Translations under genes and position numbers: made by a program
From: Tritrichomonas musculus
Taxonomy: Eukaryota; Parabasalia; Tritrichomonadida; Tritrichomonadidae
Assembly (NCBI GenBank): GCA_039105265.1
Contig: JAPFFF010000009.1
Location: 310,001 to 374,000 of the forward strand
Direction of reading: 5' to 3'
DNA: 64,000 bases
Shown here: positions 9,555 to 20,416 of the stretch, piece after piece
How positions within the stretch are numbered: the stretch's first letter is position 1
Layout of the letters: every line of letters starts with the position of its first letter
Notes under the pieces: generated by a model
Told to the model about the DNA's origin: nothing
Databases searched by the model: none
What the model saw: only the letters and a program-made list of their open reading frames with translations

Positions 9555-10216
9555 ATTTGTTGAACAGTTACTTTTTCAACGATTTTTTGACAAACTTTAT
9601 TTGGCAAAGAAGTGTAATTGCATTTCTAAATTCTGCAAAAAGAAATGTCTGATGGACCATTGATCCAATGTTTATTCCAAATTCTTCAATACATTTGAAT
9701 TTGGTTGGTCTAGCAACAGATTGCATCAATAAAAAAAAATGAAGAAATCAACAAATTCCAAACGTCCAAAAAATTATATACGAAATAGTTAAATGTATTT
9801 AATTTAAACGCATTTCATAAATATAAACGCTTCTAAATCCTTTTTAATCAAAATTTTTGATTTTTGTTAATCTTTTTTCAACACCATTTGATATCTCATA
9901 TCTTTCATTTTTTTTATATTTTTTGGTTTTGATTCCATATATATATATAAAAATCAATATTATTATAAAGAATACATTAATTTTAAATATTAATTTTAAT
10001 CAGAAAACAAAAAAAACAGCTATTTTTTAAAATCTTAAAAATAAATCATTCAATTTTTTTACTCTCAAAAAGTTTCGCATTTTCACTCCCAGAATGACAT
10101 TTTCAACCAATCAGACGGGACTATAAATAAAAACAAAAAAATCAATAAAATTTGCCATTTTTATTCTTATTCAAAGGAAGTAATAGAACCAATTTTTATT
10201 TATTTGAAATAAACGA
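9555..10216. other. Transposon flank and intergenic DNA
   Basis: No gene. Holds the right arm of the inverted repeat (9849-9936) and AT-rich sequence. Confidence 0.55.
9849..9936 (-). repeat. Right arm of the long imperfect inverted repeat
   Basis: The reverse complement starts GGAATCAAAACC and pairs with 6304-6389 over about 86-88 bp at roughly 90 percent identity by eye. It may be the terminal repeat of the pogo-containing element or two inverted copies of an unrelated dispersed repeat. Confidence 0.75.
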
Positions 10217-12205
10217 CTATATAATATCTTGAGAAAAAATTTCAAAGGATAAAAATATAAAAAGGGTTCTATTATTTTTATACAATTTTACTTCTTGTTT
10301 TATTTTTATAAAAATAGTCTTATAATGATCATGAACATGAATCAAAGATCCAACACAATAATATTCAATATCAATGACGCCTAGCTTAACAACGAAATTG
10401 TCAAATATTAAACTTTTCATCATACCATTTTTAAAATTCCAGACTTCGATAAATAAAACTGGTGGTGAATGATATGAGAGAATATTTTCTGCGGTGTTAT
10501 TGTCGATTTGACTGAGTATCGATGCATTGAATAATTCAAATGAACTTATCTCATCTTTTTCTATTAGTGCAAGATCAACTGCAGACAATATGCAATACTT
10601 AATTGTAGTTAACTCACCTGTTACTGAGTCAGAATAATTAATATAGTAGCCTTCCATGAATTTTTCATTTAATTTTAATTCGTTGATGAGAAAATCAACA
10701 GCCAAAAGGGCATTTTCTCTTTTTTAATTAGATCTGGGTCTAGTGGAATTGAATGATTATACATTTTGAGTGCATTGAAAAATATTTTATATTGATTCAA
10801 ATCAATATAGTCAGAATGGAGTCTGGCAAATAGCTGAATAGCAAAATTCATAAAGCAATTCCTCTTATTCTGGTTGATGCCGCACGTTAATGATAATGGA
10901 TGTTTTATAAACTCAGTGTATTTGCGCAAATGATTATATCTATCTTCACCTAACAATGCATAACATCTTGAAAAGTATTCAGACTGCTCTTTATTTAAAT
11001 CATCGTCATCAGTTTTGATATCTGTTGAATCACTTAAGTCACTCTCATACTCATATTGCCACTCTTCTGATATATCTTTTTCTTCTTCGATGAGATGTGC
11101 GAAGTGCTTTGCTAAAACATATTGATTGATATTTTTCGATTTAATATGAGACGCCTCTTTGATAATTGTATTGATTTGGTGTGCAACAGGGCTTTTTGAA
11201 AACTTTTGATATTTTCTTTTGAATTTTTCTAACTTTTGTTGTTCCTTCCAACGAGCTGTTTGTCGTCTTTGCTTTGATTTTTCTTTGTTAGTCAGCTCTT
11301 CTTTAATTGAATTCCAAAAAACTAAGCTTAGCTGTTGTGTAGAATTTATCCTTCTCAGAATCTCAAACACATAGAATCTTTCATTCCAATCTAAAATCTA
11401 GATAGCCATTCTCATTGGATAAGATGTTCGAAATGAATATAGTTTATTGACAAATTTCTTTGAATGATGATGGAATGACTCTGATATTTGTGTTGTTATT
11501 CCTGGTTGTATATCACGAATATGATCTGATGTTTTTTTAAAAACTCTTCAAACACTTCACGTGATTTTTGATTTGTTGAATCAAAATATTGAATGGAAGG
11601 AGAATCAATGCTAGGAGGACACAAATTAGGATCATGAATGCCAGAATAATGATTGGAAACATTAAAATAAGCTTTTACTCTTAAAATCGGATCTTCAATT
11701 TCATTTACACATGTTTTAACAAATTTTGAAAAATTATTTAGAATTGGCTTAAATATATTATGGCATCTGGTGTTTAAGGTTTTAAAAGTTCGCATTATAC
11801 ATAAGAAAACATGCCCAGGATCTTTTCTAATCACCAATGGCTCATTTCTTTGGAGATTTTCTATAAAATTTTTAATTTTCACGTCTCCGTCAGAGATGAA
11901 AGTTGTTATTCGATTGTCAAGTAATTAGTTACTCATCATATGTAAGGCTTTTATCTCCATTAAATTACAAACTTCTTCCTTTGGGTAATTTCCATTTAAA
12001 GATCGATAATCTTTATATAATACAGCAGAAGAAATAATTTTATTACTTGTCAAATCAATGAGCACTGCAGTATGCTGAAAAGAGTTTCTGCAATGTGCCC
12101 AAGCTCCATCGAAGGATACGTTACTCCTATTTTTATATAAAAAAAGTCTTATTTTAATGAAAAAATAGTTAATAATATCTCGAAATTGACAATTAAAGCA
12201 CTCTT
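10217..12205 (-). pseudogene. Decayed transposon gene: DDE-like transposase joined to a USP-like (C19) peptidase domain
   Basis: Three minus-strand frames (11496-11882, 10675-11370, 10217-10705), plus open sequence up to about 12205, read as one broken protein. N-terminal part: VSFDGAWAHCRNSFQ (about 12125-12085), ISDGDVKIKNF, RKDPGHVFL and a downstream NHYSGIHDPNLC. These resemble DDE-transposase landmarks (two D motifs and a later HY-G-H...C). After a Lys/Arg-rich coil comes CGINQNKRNCFMNFAIQLF (about 10890-10830), close to the USP cysteine box, and near the C-terminus YYCVGSLIHVHDHY (about 10370-10330), close to the USP histidine box. Lesions: an in-frame TAA after MMSN (near 11925), frameshifts near 11520 and 10700, and a stop near 11400. 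No function is expected now. The superfamily (MULE- or Kolobok-like) is uncertain. Confidence 0.6.
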
Positions 12206-13744
12206 AATGGTTGAAATGATATAAAAAAAAGTAAATTTTTATTATAAAACATATCATTAAATTGAATAAAATTGTAAAATAAGTGTCAGAAACAGATCCT
12301 TCAAATATCAACTTTTTCTGGGAGGGCGATCTTATCAAAAAATAAACGTTCACAGGTCAAATTAACAACGTATTACATTTGTACCTTAAATAATTTTTAT
12401 TGATAATGCTTTATTATTAAATAAAATAAATTTATATTACTTTTTTTTTAGTTTTTTGTACCGAGTTACTAAAAAATAAATTTTGAATATATTTTTCCAA
12501 AATTTATGATCGTTTAGGAGAAATTTTAAACTCCTTTGACCATAATTTTTTCAATGGTAGTTCTCTCAGAATCAATATATTCTATGAGTTTTTTTCAATA
12601 TTGAAAGGTTGACATGAAAACCGATCATTAACCCTTAATGTTGAAATTGATAATTTCAATAAAGAATTTGATTGTTTTGATATGATACAAATATTCTTTT
12701 TAAATACTCTTATTTTGATCAAAAAAAATCAAAAAAATATATTAAATGATTGATGATAATGCATTTGATGATATCAGAAAAAAACAACATTAAAAAAGAG
12801 CATAAGCAATACAATCGCAAGTCAATTTAAATTACTTTTATATTGACAAATATATTTTCTTTATTTAAAAATAAAGCTGTTTCTGTTTCCTTTTCAAATA
12901 AAATTTTTTTTCAAACTTTTTGAGTGAATGAAAAAATTTTTAATTAAAAAAGTGGGCATTTTAATTAGACCTAAGTTTTCAGCCAGAGCAAAAGTAAATT
13001 AGAATTACCATTCTTCAAAATATTGGCTATGATGGCATATTTTAAAGATATTGAAACAATTGCCCATTTTGGTGGTTCATCGGCTTGCTCTTTTACGACA
13101 AAGTCAATTGATTCAGAATAAAAGTATATAGAAGTAAAAAACAAAAGTGTCATTTCAGACCCATTTGTTGCCTATCTTCCTGGTTTCATTTATTTTAATT
13201 TCACCTCATATCCCAAAAGGAATACTAAAAGATGGCTATTTAGACGATTTTAGAGCGACTACTGTTTCGTCTTTGTTTATCTGCGAACTTTATTATTTTC
13301 ATGAAAAATATGGGACTTGTACTAGCTTATATTTAATTGAAAAATAAAATTATTTCTATGCTTCTCTTGGTAAAAAGTATGGCGCAGTAAAGATATCAGC
13401 AAAATGTGTTGTTTCTTAATGCTCATGCTTCTTTTGGAAGGCGAGGAATCATAGATGAAAAAAAAAAACACCAGGCGATCAAAGACGAATTGGTCCTGAT
13501 GTATGAATTACTGCTTGTTATCTTTCTGATGATAAAACTCGTTCTCAATTGTTTTTTATTTTCACATTAGATACCAATAGAGTCTTAGATCTTCAAATTC
13601 ATGGTTCAATGAATCAACCATTTCCTTAAATAGTAAAAAAAAAAATACTTTTATAAATTCTTTTCTATATCAAAAAACTCTAAAGTTTTCAACAAAATCA
13701 TAAATAACAAAGTGATAGATGATAATTACGATTATGCACTTTAT
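12206..13744. other. Intergenic with a dispersed repeat and possible gene relics
   Basis: No intact gene. Contains a copy of a dispersed repeat (12310-12391). Coding-like fragments occur at about 13150-13345 (+ strand; ...HIPKGILKDGYLDDF...) and 13480-13626 (+ strand; ...DDKTRSQLFFIFTLDTN...) in different frames separated by stops. They may be a dead gene of unknown family; confidence in that is low. Confidence 0.4.
12310..12391 (+). repeat. Dispersed repeat, copy A
   Basis: About 82 bp beginning AACTTTTTCTG and ending TTTGTACCTTAAAT, with GTCAAATTAA in the middle. It resembles 31462-31546 along its length. The terminal portion (GGATCTGTGCCTTAAA) recurs near 56432-56448. Confidence 0.6.
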
Positions 13745-16700
13745 TTATAATGATGAACTTTCATCAAAATAAAGTGAATCATCAGATTTGTTATCAAGTA
13801 TCATAAGTGAATCTTGTGAATTATTAGAACGATGATCAATATACAATAATATGAAGATGATAAGAGTAAAAATAATAATCATCACAAAAATTACAACCAT
13901 GCTTTTTGCACGTAAAATTGATTGATCTTTTTTATCTCATTATTAGTCAATTTTACATTAACATGGTTATTTATATCATTTTTGAAATTGCATGAGGCGA
14001 CATGAAGTTTTTCTTTATTAATCAATTTGCCATCAATGTAGTACGAACCTTTCTTGATATTTCCTTTGAATTTACAGTCAACGATATCAACATTGGCATT
14101 AGATTTTTCATCGATGTAATTTATTGAGCCTTTTGAATTCTCTTCTTCATCGAAATCACAACAATGAATTAAAATTGAATTTTGACTCTCTTGCAACATT
14201 GATTTTTTCATAAAACTATTGTAAATTTTCACTGATCCGTAACCTTTGTTGTGAGTAAAACTACTGCTATAAATAGTGAATCCGTTTGACATTATGAGCA
14301 TTGCACTTCTGCCAAATAAATACTCATTTTTACTGTTTGACGGTTTAGTTTTCAATGCTTCATTTGACTCAAAACGGCATCCGTCAAACGAGATGTTAAA
14401 CAGATCAGAATCAGTGTAAATGAAAACAGCACCACCATACAAAGCTTTGCATCGAAGGAAAAGAACATTGGAAAAAGTTGCATTGTTTGTCATGTCCAAA
14501 GTACTATTGATGAGCATCCCACCACCTGCTCCAGATAGAGAAACACAGTCGATGAAATTGGCGTCATTGCAATGAATTCCACAATTAATTAGATGAACAG
14601 CTCCTCCATTTTTCCCTTCTTTTTTGTAATTAGAGAAATTCGTTGCCAAGACATAAATATACACAAATTTGATGTCATTTGTGACAAAGTCACAGTCATC
14701 ATGAATTGTATAGACATAGTTTTCCCAAACTCCACATAATGGCTCCCATATTTCAGGTGGAATTGAAGGTGAAAAATCTATGGAAGGACTAAAATGATTC
14801 GAATGAGAAAAGCCCGCTGATAATGAAAATTGTTAGAAAATACAGAAGAAGGAGTGAATATTCTCGATGAACTAAACTTCATTGAAATTGCAAATAAATC
14901 TGATGTCGAAAATAATTGTGTCTCACTGAATTTAATTGAATTAGAAAATTGATGTGAAAATGAAAACTTTCTGGTTTGCTGAATTCATTCGAATCACTAA
15001 AATCAATTGTTGGCTTAAATGAATTCGACTGACTGATGGCACTTGAATCAGTGAATTTATCAGAGATTGTAAATGATTCAGAAGTAGTAAATTTAATTGA
15101 ATATGTAAATTTATCAGATAAAGAAAACTTTTATGTTCCACTGAATCCAAGAGAGTCTGAAATCTTGTTGGAATATGAAAAAGAATGTGAAAGAGTGAAA
15201 GCATTTGAAACAGTGAATGCAACAGAGAATGAAGAGTCTCGTGTTTCTGAAAATTGGTTTGAATTTGAAAACCGTTTTGACTTTGAAAAGCTCATTGATG
15301 ATGGAAAACTTTTTGAATCAGAAAAATCATCTGATTGAGAAAACATTTTTGAACAAGTGAATTTGATTGAACTTGTAAATTTATCTGATTTAGAAAAGTA
15401 TTGTGAATTTATCAGAATTTGAAAATTCACTTGACTTTGAAAATTGTTTTGATTTCGTAAATTCATCTGATAAAGAAAATCCATTTGATTTCGTAAATAA
15501 ACTTGTTTATGAGAAATGCTCTGTTTCTGACAATATGGCTGATATTGAAAAACCAACAGTTTTAGTGAACGAATCAGAGTTTGTGAATTTGTTAGAATAT
15601 GAAAAATGACTTGATTCTGAAAAAGAAAACGAATTCGAAAATTGAGTTGATTCTGAGAAAAACTCAGTTTTTGAAAAATCGCCTGTTTTGGTGAATGAAT
15701 CAGAGTTTGTGAATTTGTTAGAGTTTGAAAATGGATCTGATTTAGTAAAGAAAAATGAATTCGAAAACAGAGTGGATTTAGAGAAATGCTCAGTTTTTGA
15801 AAACAAGCTTGTTTTTGAAAATGCGCCTGTTTTGGTGAGTGGATCAGAGTTTGTGAATTTGTTAGAATTTGAGAATTGATCTGAATCAGTGAAATCAGAT
15901 GATTTTGAAAACTGAGCTGATTCTGTGAAATGTTCAGATTGTGAAAACAAGTCTGTTTTTGAAAAGTCGCCTGTTTTAGTGAATGGATCAGAGTTTGTGA
16001 ACTTATTAGAACTCGAAAATTGATTTGATGGAGAAAAATGATCAGAATTTGTGAAATGATTTGATCCAGTTTGAATTTGAAAACGGGTCACTCTCTGAGA
16101 ATTGACTACTTTTTGTAAATTGATCTGAATCAGTGAAGTATCTTGAACTTGGAAAATGATCGGATGGGCTAAATGGACTTGAATTTGTGAAATAAGCAGA
16201 ATAAGAAAATGAAATAGATGCACCGAAAGAATCAGCAGGGAAATAACCAGATTCCGTGAATGCTTTTGTTTGAGTTCTGCCAGAATGATCAACATGGAAC
16301 AATTCATTAATTTGCAAATTGTTGTCTGACTGAGAAAAACAGTTGTTATTTTCTGGTTTACCTGGAGGCCATAGAGTATCTTTCGTGAAATTCCAAATTT
16401 CCGTTGCAATAACCGCACCATAAATAATGCTTGGATCATTACTATCATGATTATTTGGATCACAATTATCATTAAAGTTGTTTTTGATGATATTAAATTC
16501 AGTTCCATGATCATCGCCTTCTATGTAAATTGCATATCCATCATGTGCCTTATTCCAGGACAGTTTGCAATCATTAATAATGACATTTTGTGTGAATGAA
16601 TCAACACATCCAGATGCAGGATTCAAATAAATAGCTCCACCTCTTCCATCTTTCTTTTTATGGAAATAATTTTCAAATAGCAAATTACTTGATGATGTTT

Positions 16701-19353
16701 CAAAATCACAATTTACAATGTTTTGTTCGAGTTTGCAATTATAAAGTTCGAGCTCTTTGATTGTTTGAATAGCAAGTGCTCCACCATGCCAGAAAGCTTT
16801 GTTTTCTCTAAAGTTGCAATCTCTAAATCTCAGAACCATTTCTGCAGTCTCTGCTTGGCATCCAATTTGTATTGCACCGCAATCGCCATTGTAGTACGGA
16901 ATTGTGTCTGAGTTAGCAAGAGGGCGACTTTTTGATTTATCTTGATGAGCTTCATTGTTAACAAAATTACATTTGTCAAAAATCAATTCTGGAATGCCAC
17001 TAAATATCATTCCAGTGCCACCTCCATATAAACAGGAAGAAGAAACGCCTGTAAAAGAGACATTTGTCAATGCTAATGTTATTTGGCCATTTAAATTAAG
17101 TGAACCGAGGTAATCATCACAGCCAGATATCTTCACATTTTTAACAGTTATGTCTTTGAATTCAAATGAATTCGTTTTTGCTGATATATAGAAGCAACTG
17201 TAACTATTCACTGAACATGAGTCAAAAAGACAGTGCGTTACTGAAACTTTTTCAGTTGATTCTTCAGATTGGATTGATAAAGCTGAATCAACTGATGTTA
17301 AAACGAAATTTATAAAAAAAATTTCAATTTTCCCATTGCTATGAACACAAATTCCACCAGAATAAATCGAATCAGTGTTAGAAATAGAACAGTTCTGGAT
17401 TGTTGTTGATTGAACATCTGTTTGGATGGCAATCACATGACCTGAACTACCACAATTCTGAAATTGGCAGTTTTTGATTGATACAGGTGCATTTTGAGAG
17501 CAACTTAGTGCAATTCCAGCATCTTTTCCTTTGTTATCTTCAAAAATACATCTGTCAATATCTGTCTGAGGACTTGATGTTGGCTCAGTGCTCATTGTTG
17601 GACATTCAAAGTCAGTTTCAACATAAATGACTCCATTTCCGGGCTCAGCTTTGTTTGCACTAAACTGGCAATTGCTTATTTGGCAGCCTTGATAAACAAT
17701 GAGTGAAAGAGCAGATCCTTCCTCATCAGCTGCATTACCTCTAAATTGGCAGTTATTGAAGTTCATCTTTGTAAATGCATTAAATTTGTTTTTACAATAT
17801 GAAATGGTGCCTCCTTTTTTAGAATTAAAGTTGTATTGAAACAAGCAACTACTAAAAAGAAGTTCAATTACTAAAATCGCCACTCATTGAATTTGATACT
17901 CACTAAAAGATACGTCACTCATAGAATTATTAATGAATTCATATTGTTTGAATTCAAATGTTGTGAACTTCGTGCTAAGTTCAATCTTGATTAAAATTCC
18001 ACCTGAAGGACAGTTCTGTATTTTGTTGTGATCGATGACAATGTCTGAAGGAGCAAAGTTTACATAAAAGCACCCGCCTTCAGATGGACCAGATATGCCG
18101 TCAAAAATGTGGTCAATGATGTGGATTTTATTAGAAATTGCAGAATTAGACTCACCAATTCCTGCTGAATTTTTAGGGAAATCGACATGTGCATTACGAA
18201 AAGTGTTTCTTAAATGTTGTGCTCTTTATATTGGTCAGATTTAATGCACCCACAACTCTTGGAAGAGTCTGCAAATGTGATTTCGCTGTCCTGAAAATCG
18301 AAATTTCGAGAGTTTATATAAATAACATATGAATTTGGTTGAGTTCCACAATCATTAAAATGACAATCAGCAATTGTAACGCTATATGAATTTGATTGTG
18401 CAATAAAGATTGAGTTTCCATCTTTGCTTGAGCTTGTTTGATCGAATGTTGATCCTCTTATGCTAATTGTGTTGCAATGCGAATTGCAGTATATTGCACA
18501 ACCGTTATTTGTATCAGAAACATTTTTGAAAATGCAATTGTTGACAATGATTCCAACATCTTTGTTATCATTACTTTGATCAATTGATATTGCTCCTCCT
18601 CCAATTGATTCATGCTTATGTAATATATGCTCAAAACGCGTGCTTTCAAAGCTTATTGAATCGCATTCCAAATATCTGAATTTGCAGTCAACAAAAGAAA
18701 GTTCTTGGTTATCATTTTTTCGTATTAGACGTATTAGATCACCATTATTTTGATAATAATTTTGCAAATTTTCAAAAATTGGGTTTTTAATAGCTAAATT
18801 ATTTTTGAGTTGATCTATGTAAATAATTGAGCCATCCGTGCCTCTGCAATTTGAAAAATGGCAATCTTCCATTATAAAATCACCTTTACCATTATTTGAA
18901 GTGGAGTAAATTGCACTTCCATGGCCACAATTTGCGTTAATAACCGTATTATTAATAAATCTGTTATTATCTATAAATTCTAAATAAAAAGCATGACCTA
19001 CACTAATTGATGGATCAAAGTAAATATAATTATTTTTGATTTCATTGTTGTTGCTATCTGTATAAATAAGTCTTGCATCTGAATTTCGTGAATTACAATT
19101 TGATATATAATTATTATTATAAATGGATTCATAAGTATAATATGAATCACAATATATCATCTTATCTGAATATTGGATATTGTTAAATGTGCAGTATTCT
19201 ATTCTGAGATTTGCATATTTTGTGTGAATCAACATTGATGTTGAACCTTTGTATCATCTCAATATCATGAAAATAGCAATTGTTGAACTTCATTGAAGAG
19301 GTTTTTACTAAACTACCACTGCAATAGCAGTATTCCTGAAGAATATGCTTCAT
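13745..19353 (-). pseudogene. Broken beta-helix (Pmp-like) surface protein gene with hexapeptide repeats and C-terminal membrane anchor
   Basis: One minus-strand gene interrupted several times. From its start (ATG at 19353) it reads: (1) right-handed beta-helix repeats with recurring C-x-F and G-G-A-I/G-G-x-I motifs (about 19350-16250); (2) a hexapeptide region F-[ST]-x-[ST]-x-x (about 16150-14790); (3) a further beta-helix block with GGAVFIY and GGGMLIN (about 14660-13930); (4) a hydrophobic helix (VVIFVMIIIFTLIIFILLYI) and a short acidic/Ser tail ending at 13745. This is the architecture of trichomonad polymorphic-membrane-protein-like surface proteins. Lesions visible: frameshifts near 19250, 18213, 16075, 15395, 14835 and 13925; TGA at 17884-17886; TAA at 15507-15509 and 15131-15133. 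Repeat register resumes after each one. No signal peptide is seen. A few lesions could be assembly errors in homopolymers. Confidence 0.7.
14790..16150 (-). repeat. 18-bp coding tandem repeats (hexapeptide F-[ST]-x-[ST]-x-x)
   Basis: The minus strand encodes dozens of six-residue units such as FTNSDP, FTKTGD, FSKTDL, FSQSEH and FTESAQ. At DNA level this is a degenerate 18-bp period. The repeat continues across two nonsense codons and several frame changes, which shows the underlying gene once had one frame. Such Ser/Thr/Asn-rich stalk regions are plausible glycosylated spacers (inference). Confidence 0.85.
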
Positions 19354-20416
19354 TTTTTTATTCTACGCATTTCCCCTTCTGAGCTTGACTTTTCACTATT
19401 TTATTTTGAGAAACTGCATTTTTTTGACTTGGAGGTGTAATTCTGAGTGTAACAAGTAAGAAATGTAGTAAGAAAATCATTGATAGAAAATGGAAAATTT
19501 TGTAAAGCAACCAGTTGAATATCTTTGGTATAAGTCAATTTCGTGTTGTGTTGGATTTTGTGCTTTTATCATTGCAAAAATGTAAAAATTTGGAATGTGA
19601 AGAACTAATTTTATTTTCTTATTTGTACAATGAAATCTTTTTCAGCAAAATCATAAACTTTTTCGGTCTAGCTTTCTTCTATTTTGGCATTAACAAATCT
19701 TGATAAAGTTTTGCCTTTAAATTTTATGATAAATTAAAAAGCATGATTATGATAAATTATTAATAATAATATAATTTATGGATATAAACACAAATTAATA
19801 TATTTTTTGACACTCAATGGAGTAATATTTAATTTAACCCAGGTAAAACTCAAAAAAAATTAATAATATTTTGTTCAAATTACACTTATGACGATCTTTT
19901 TTTGAGGTATATCAAATTGGCACTTTTAATAACTTGATATTCGATTATATTAGAAAATAGAATTTTTTAGGATTTATTATATATTATTTAAATAAATATA
20001 TAGAATTAATTATATATATATATATTTATTATTTTAATATTTACTGCTTTGAAGAAGATAAATGGTTATTTATGTATATTTTTGAAAAAGTGGTATACCA
20101 TAAACCTTTGAACAAATGAAATATGCAATTTATTGGTTTAAATCAATTAATTGTAGAATTTTTTGAAATTATATAATTTATATATATTTAAAGATATAAA
20201 AATTTAGTAGGTTATTAATATATATTCTTGAGGGTATGAAATATTTAGTTTTTTTGAAAATTAATTATTGAGTGGTTTACTGTATTATTTTTATTTTACA
20301 AGCCTCACTTCAAAAGTGAATATTTGAATTTTTTTTTATTCATGTCACTCAAAAAGTGGATGTATGAGAATTTAAATCTCAAAAATTGAGCGATTTTCAA
20401 TAAAATTTTATTTTTG
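19354..20416. other. Intergenic, no gene seen
   Basis: About 1.06 kb of AT-rich spacer between divergent genes. Contains TCAAAAAGTGG-type motifs near 20349, about 60 bp before the USP start. No RNA gene recognised. Confidence 0.55.

Noticed and set aside
13147-13347. Small plus-strand gene of 66 codons
   Set aside because: No family match; adjacent coding-like pieces in other frames suggest at best a dead fragment, so it is mentioned only within the intergenic entry.
15036-15879. Plus-strand frames rich in Glu/Asn/Val (15036-15338, 15403-15609, 15688-15879)
   Set aside because: Antisense shadows of the hexapeptide repeats encoded on the minus strand.
13745-19353. Alternative genetic code reading through TAA/TGA in the surface-protein gene
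   Set aside because: All neighbouring genes end normally at TAA or TGA, and frameshifts as well as stops are present, so decay or sequence error is simpler.
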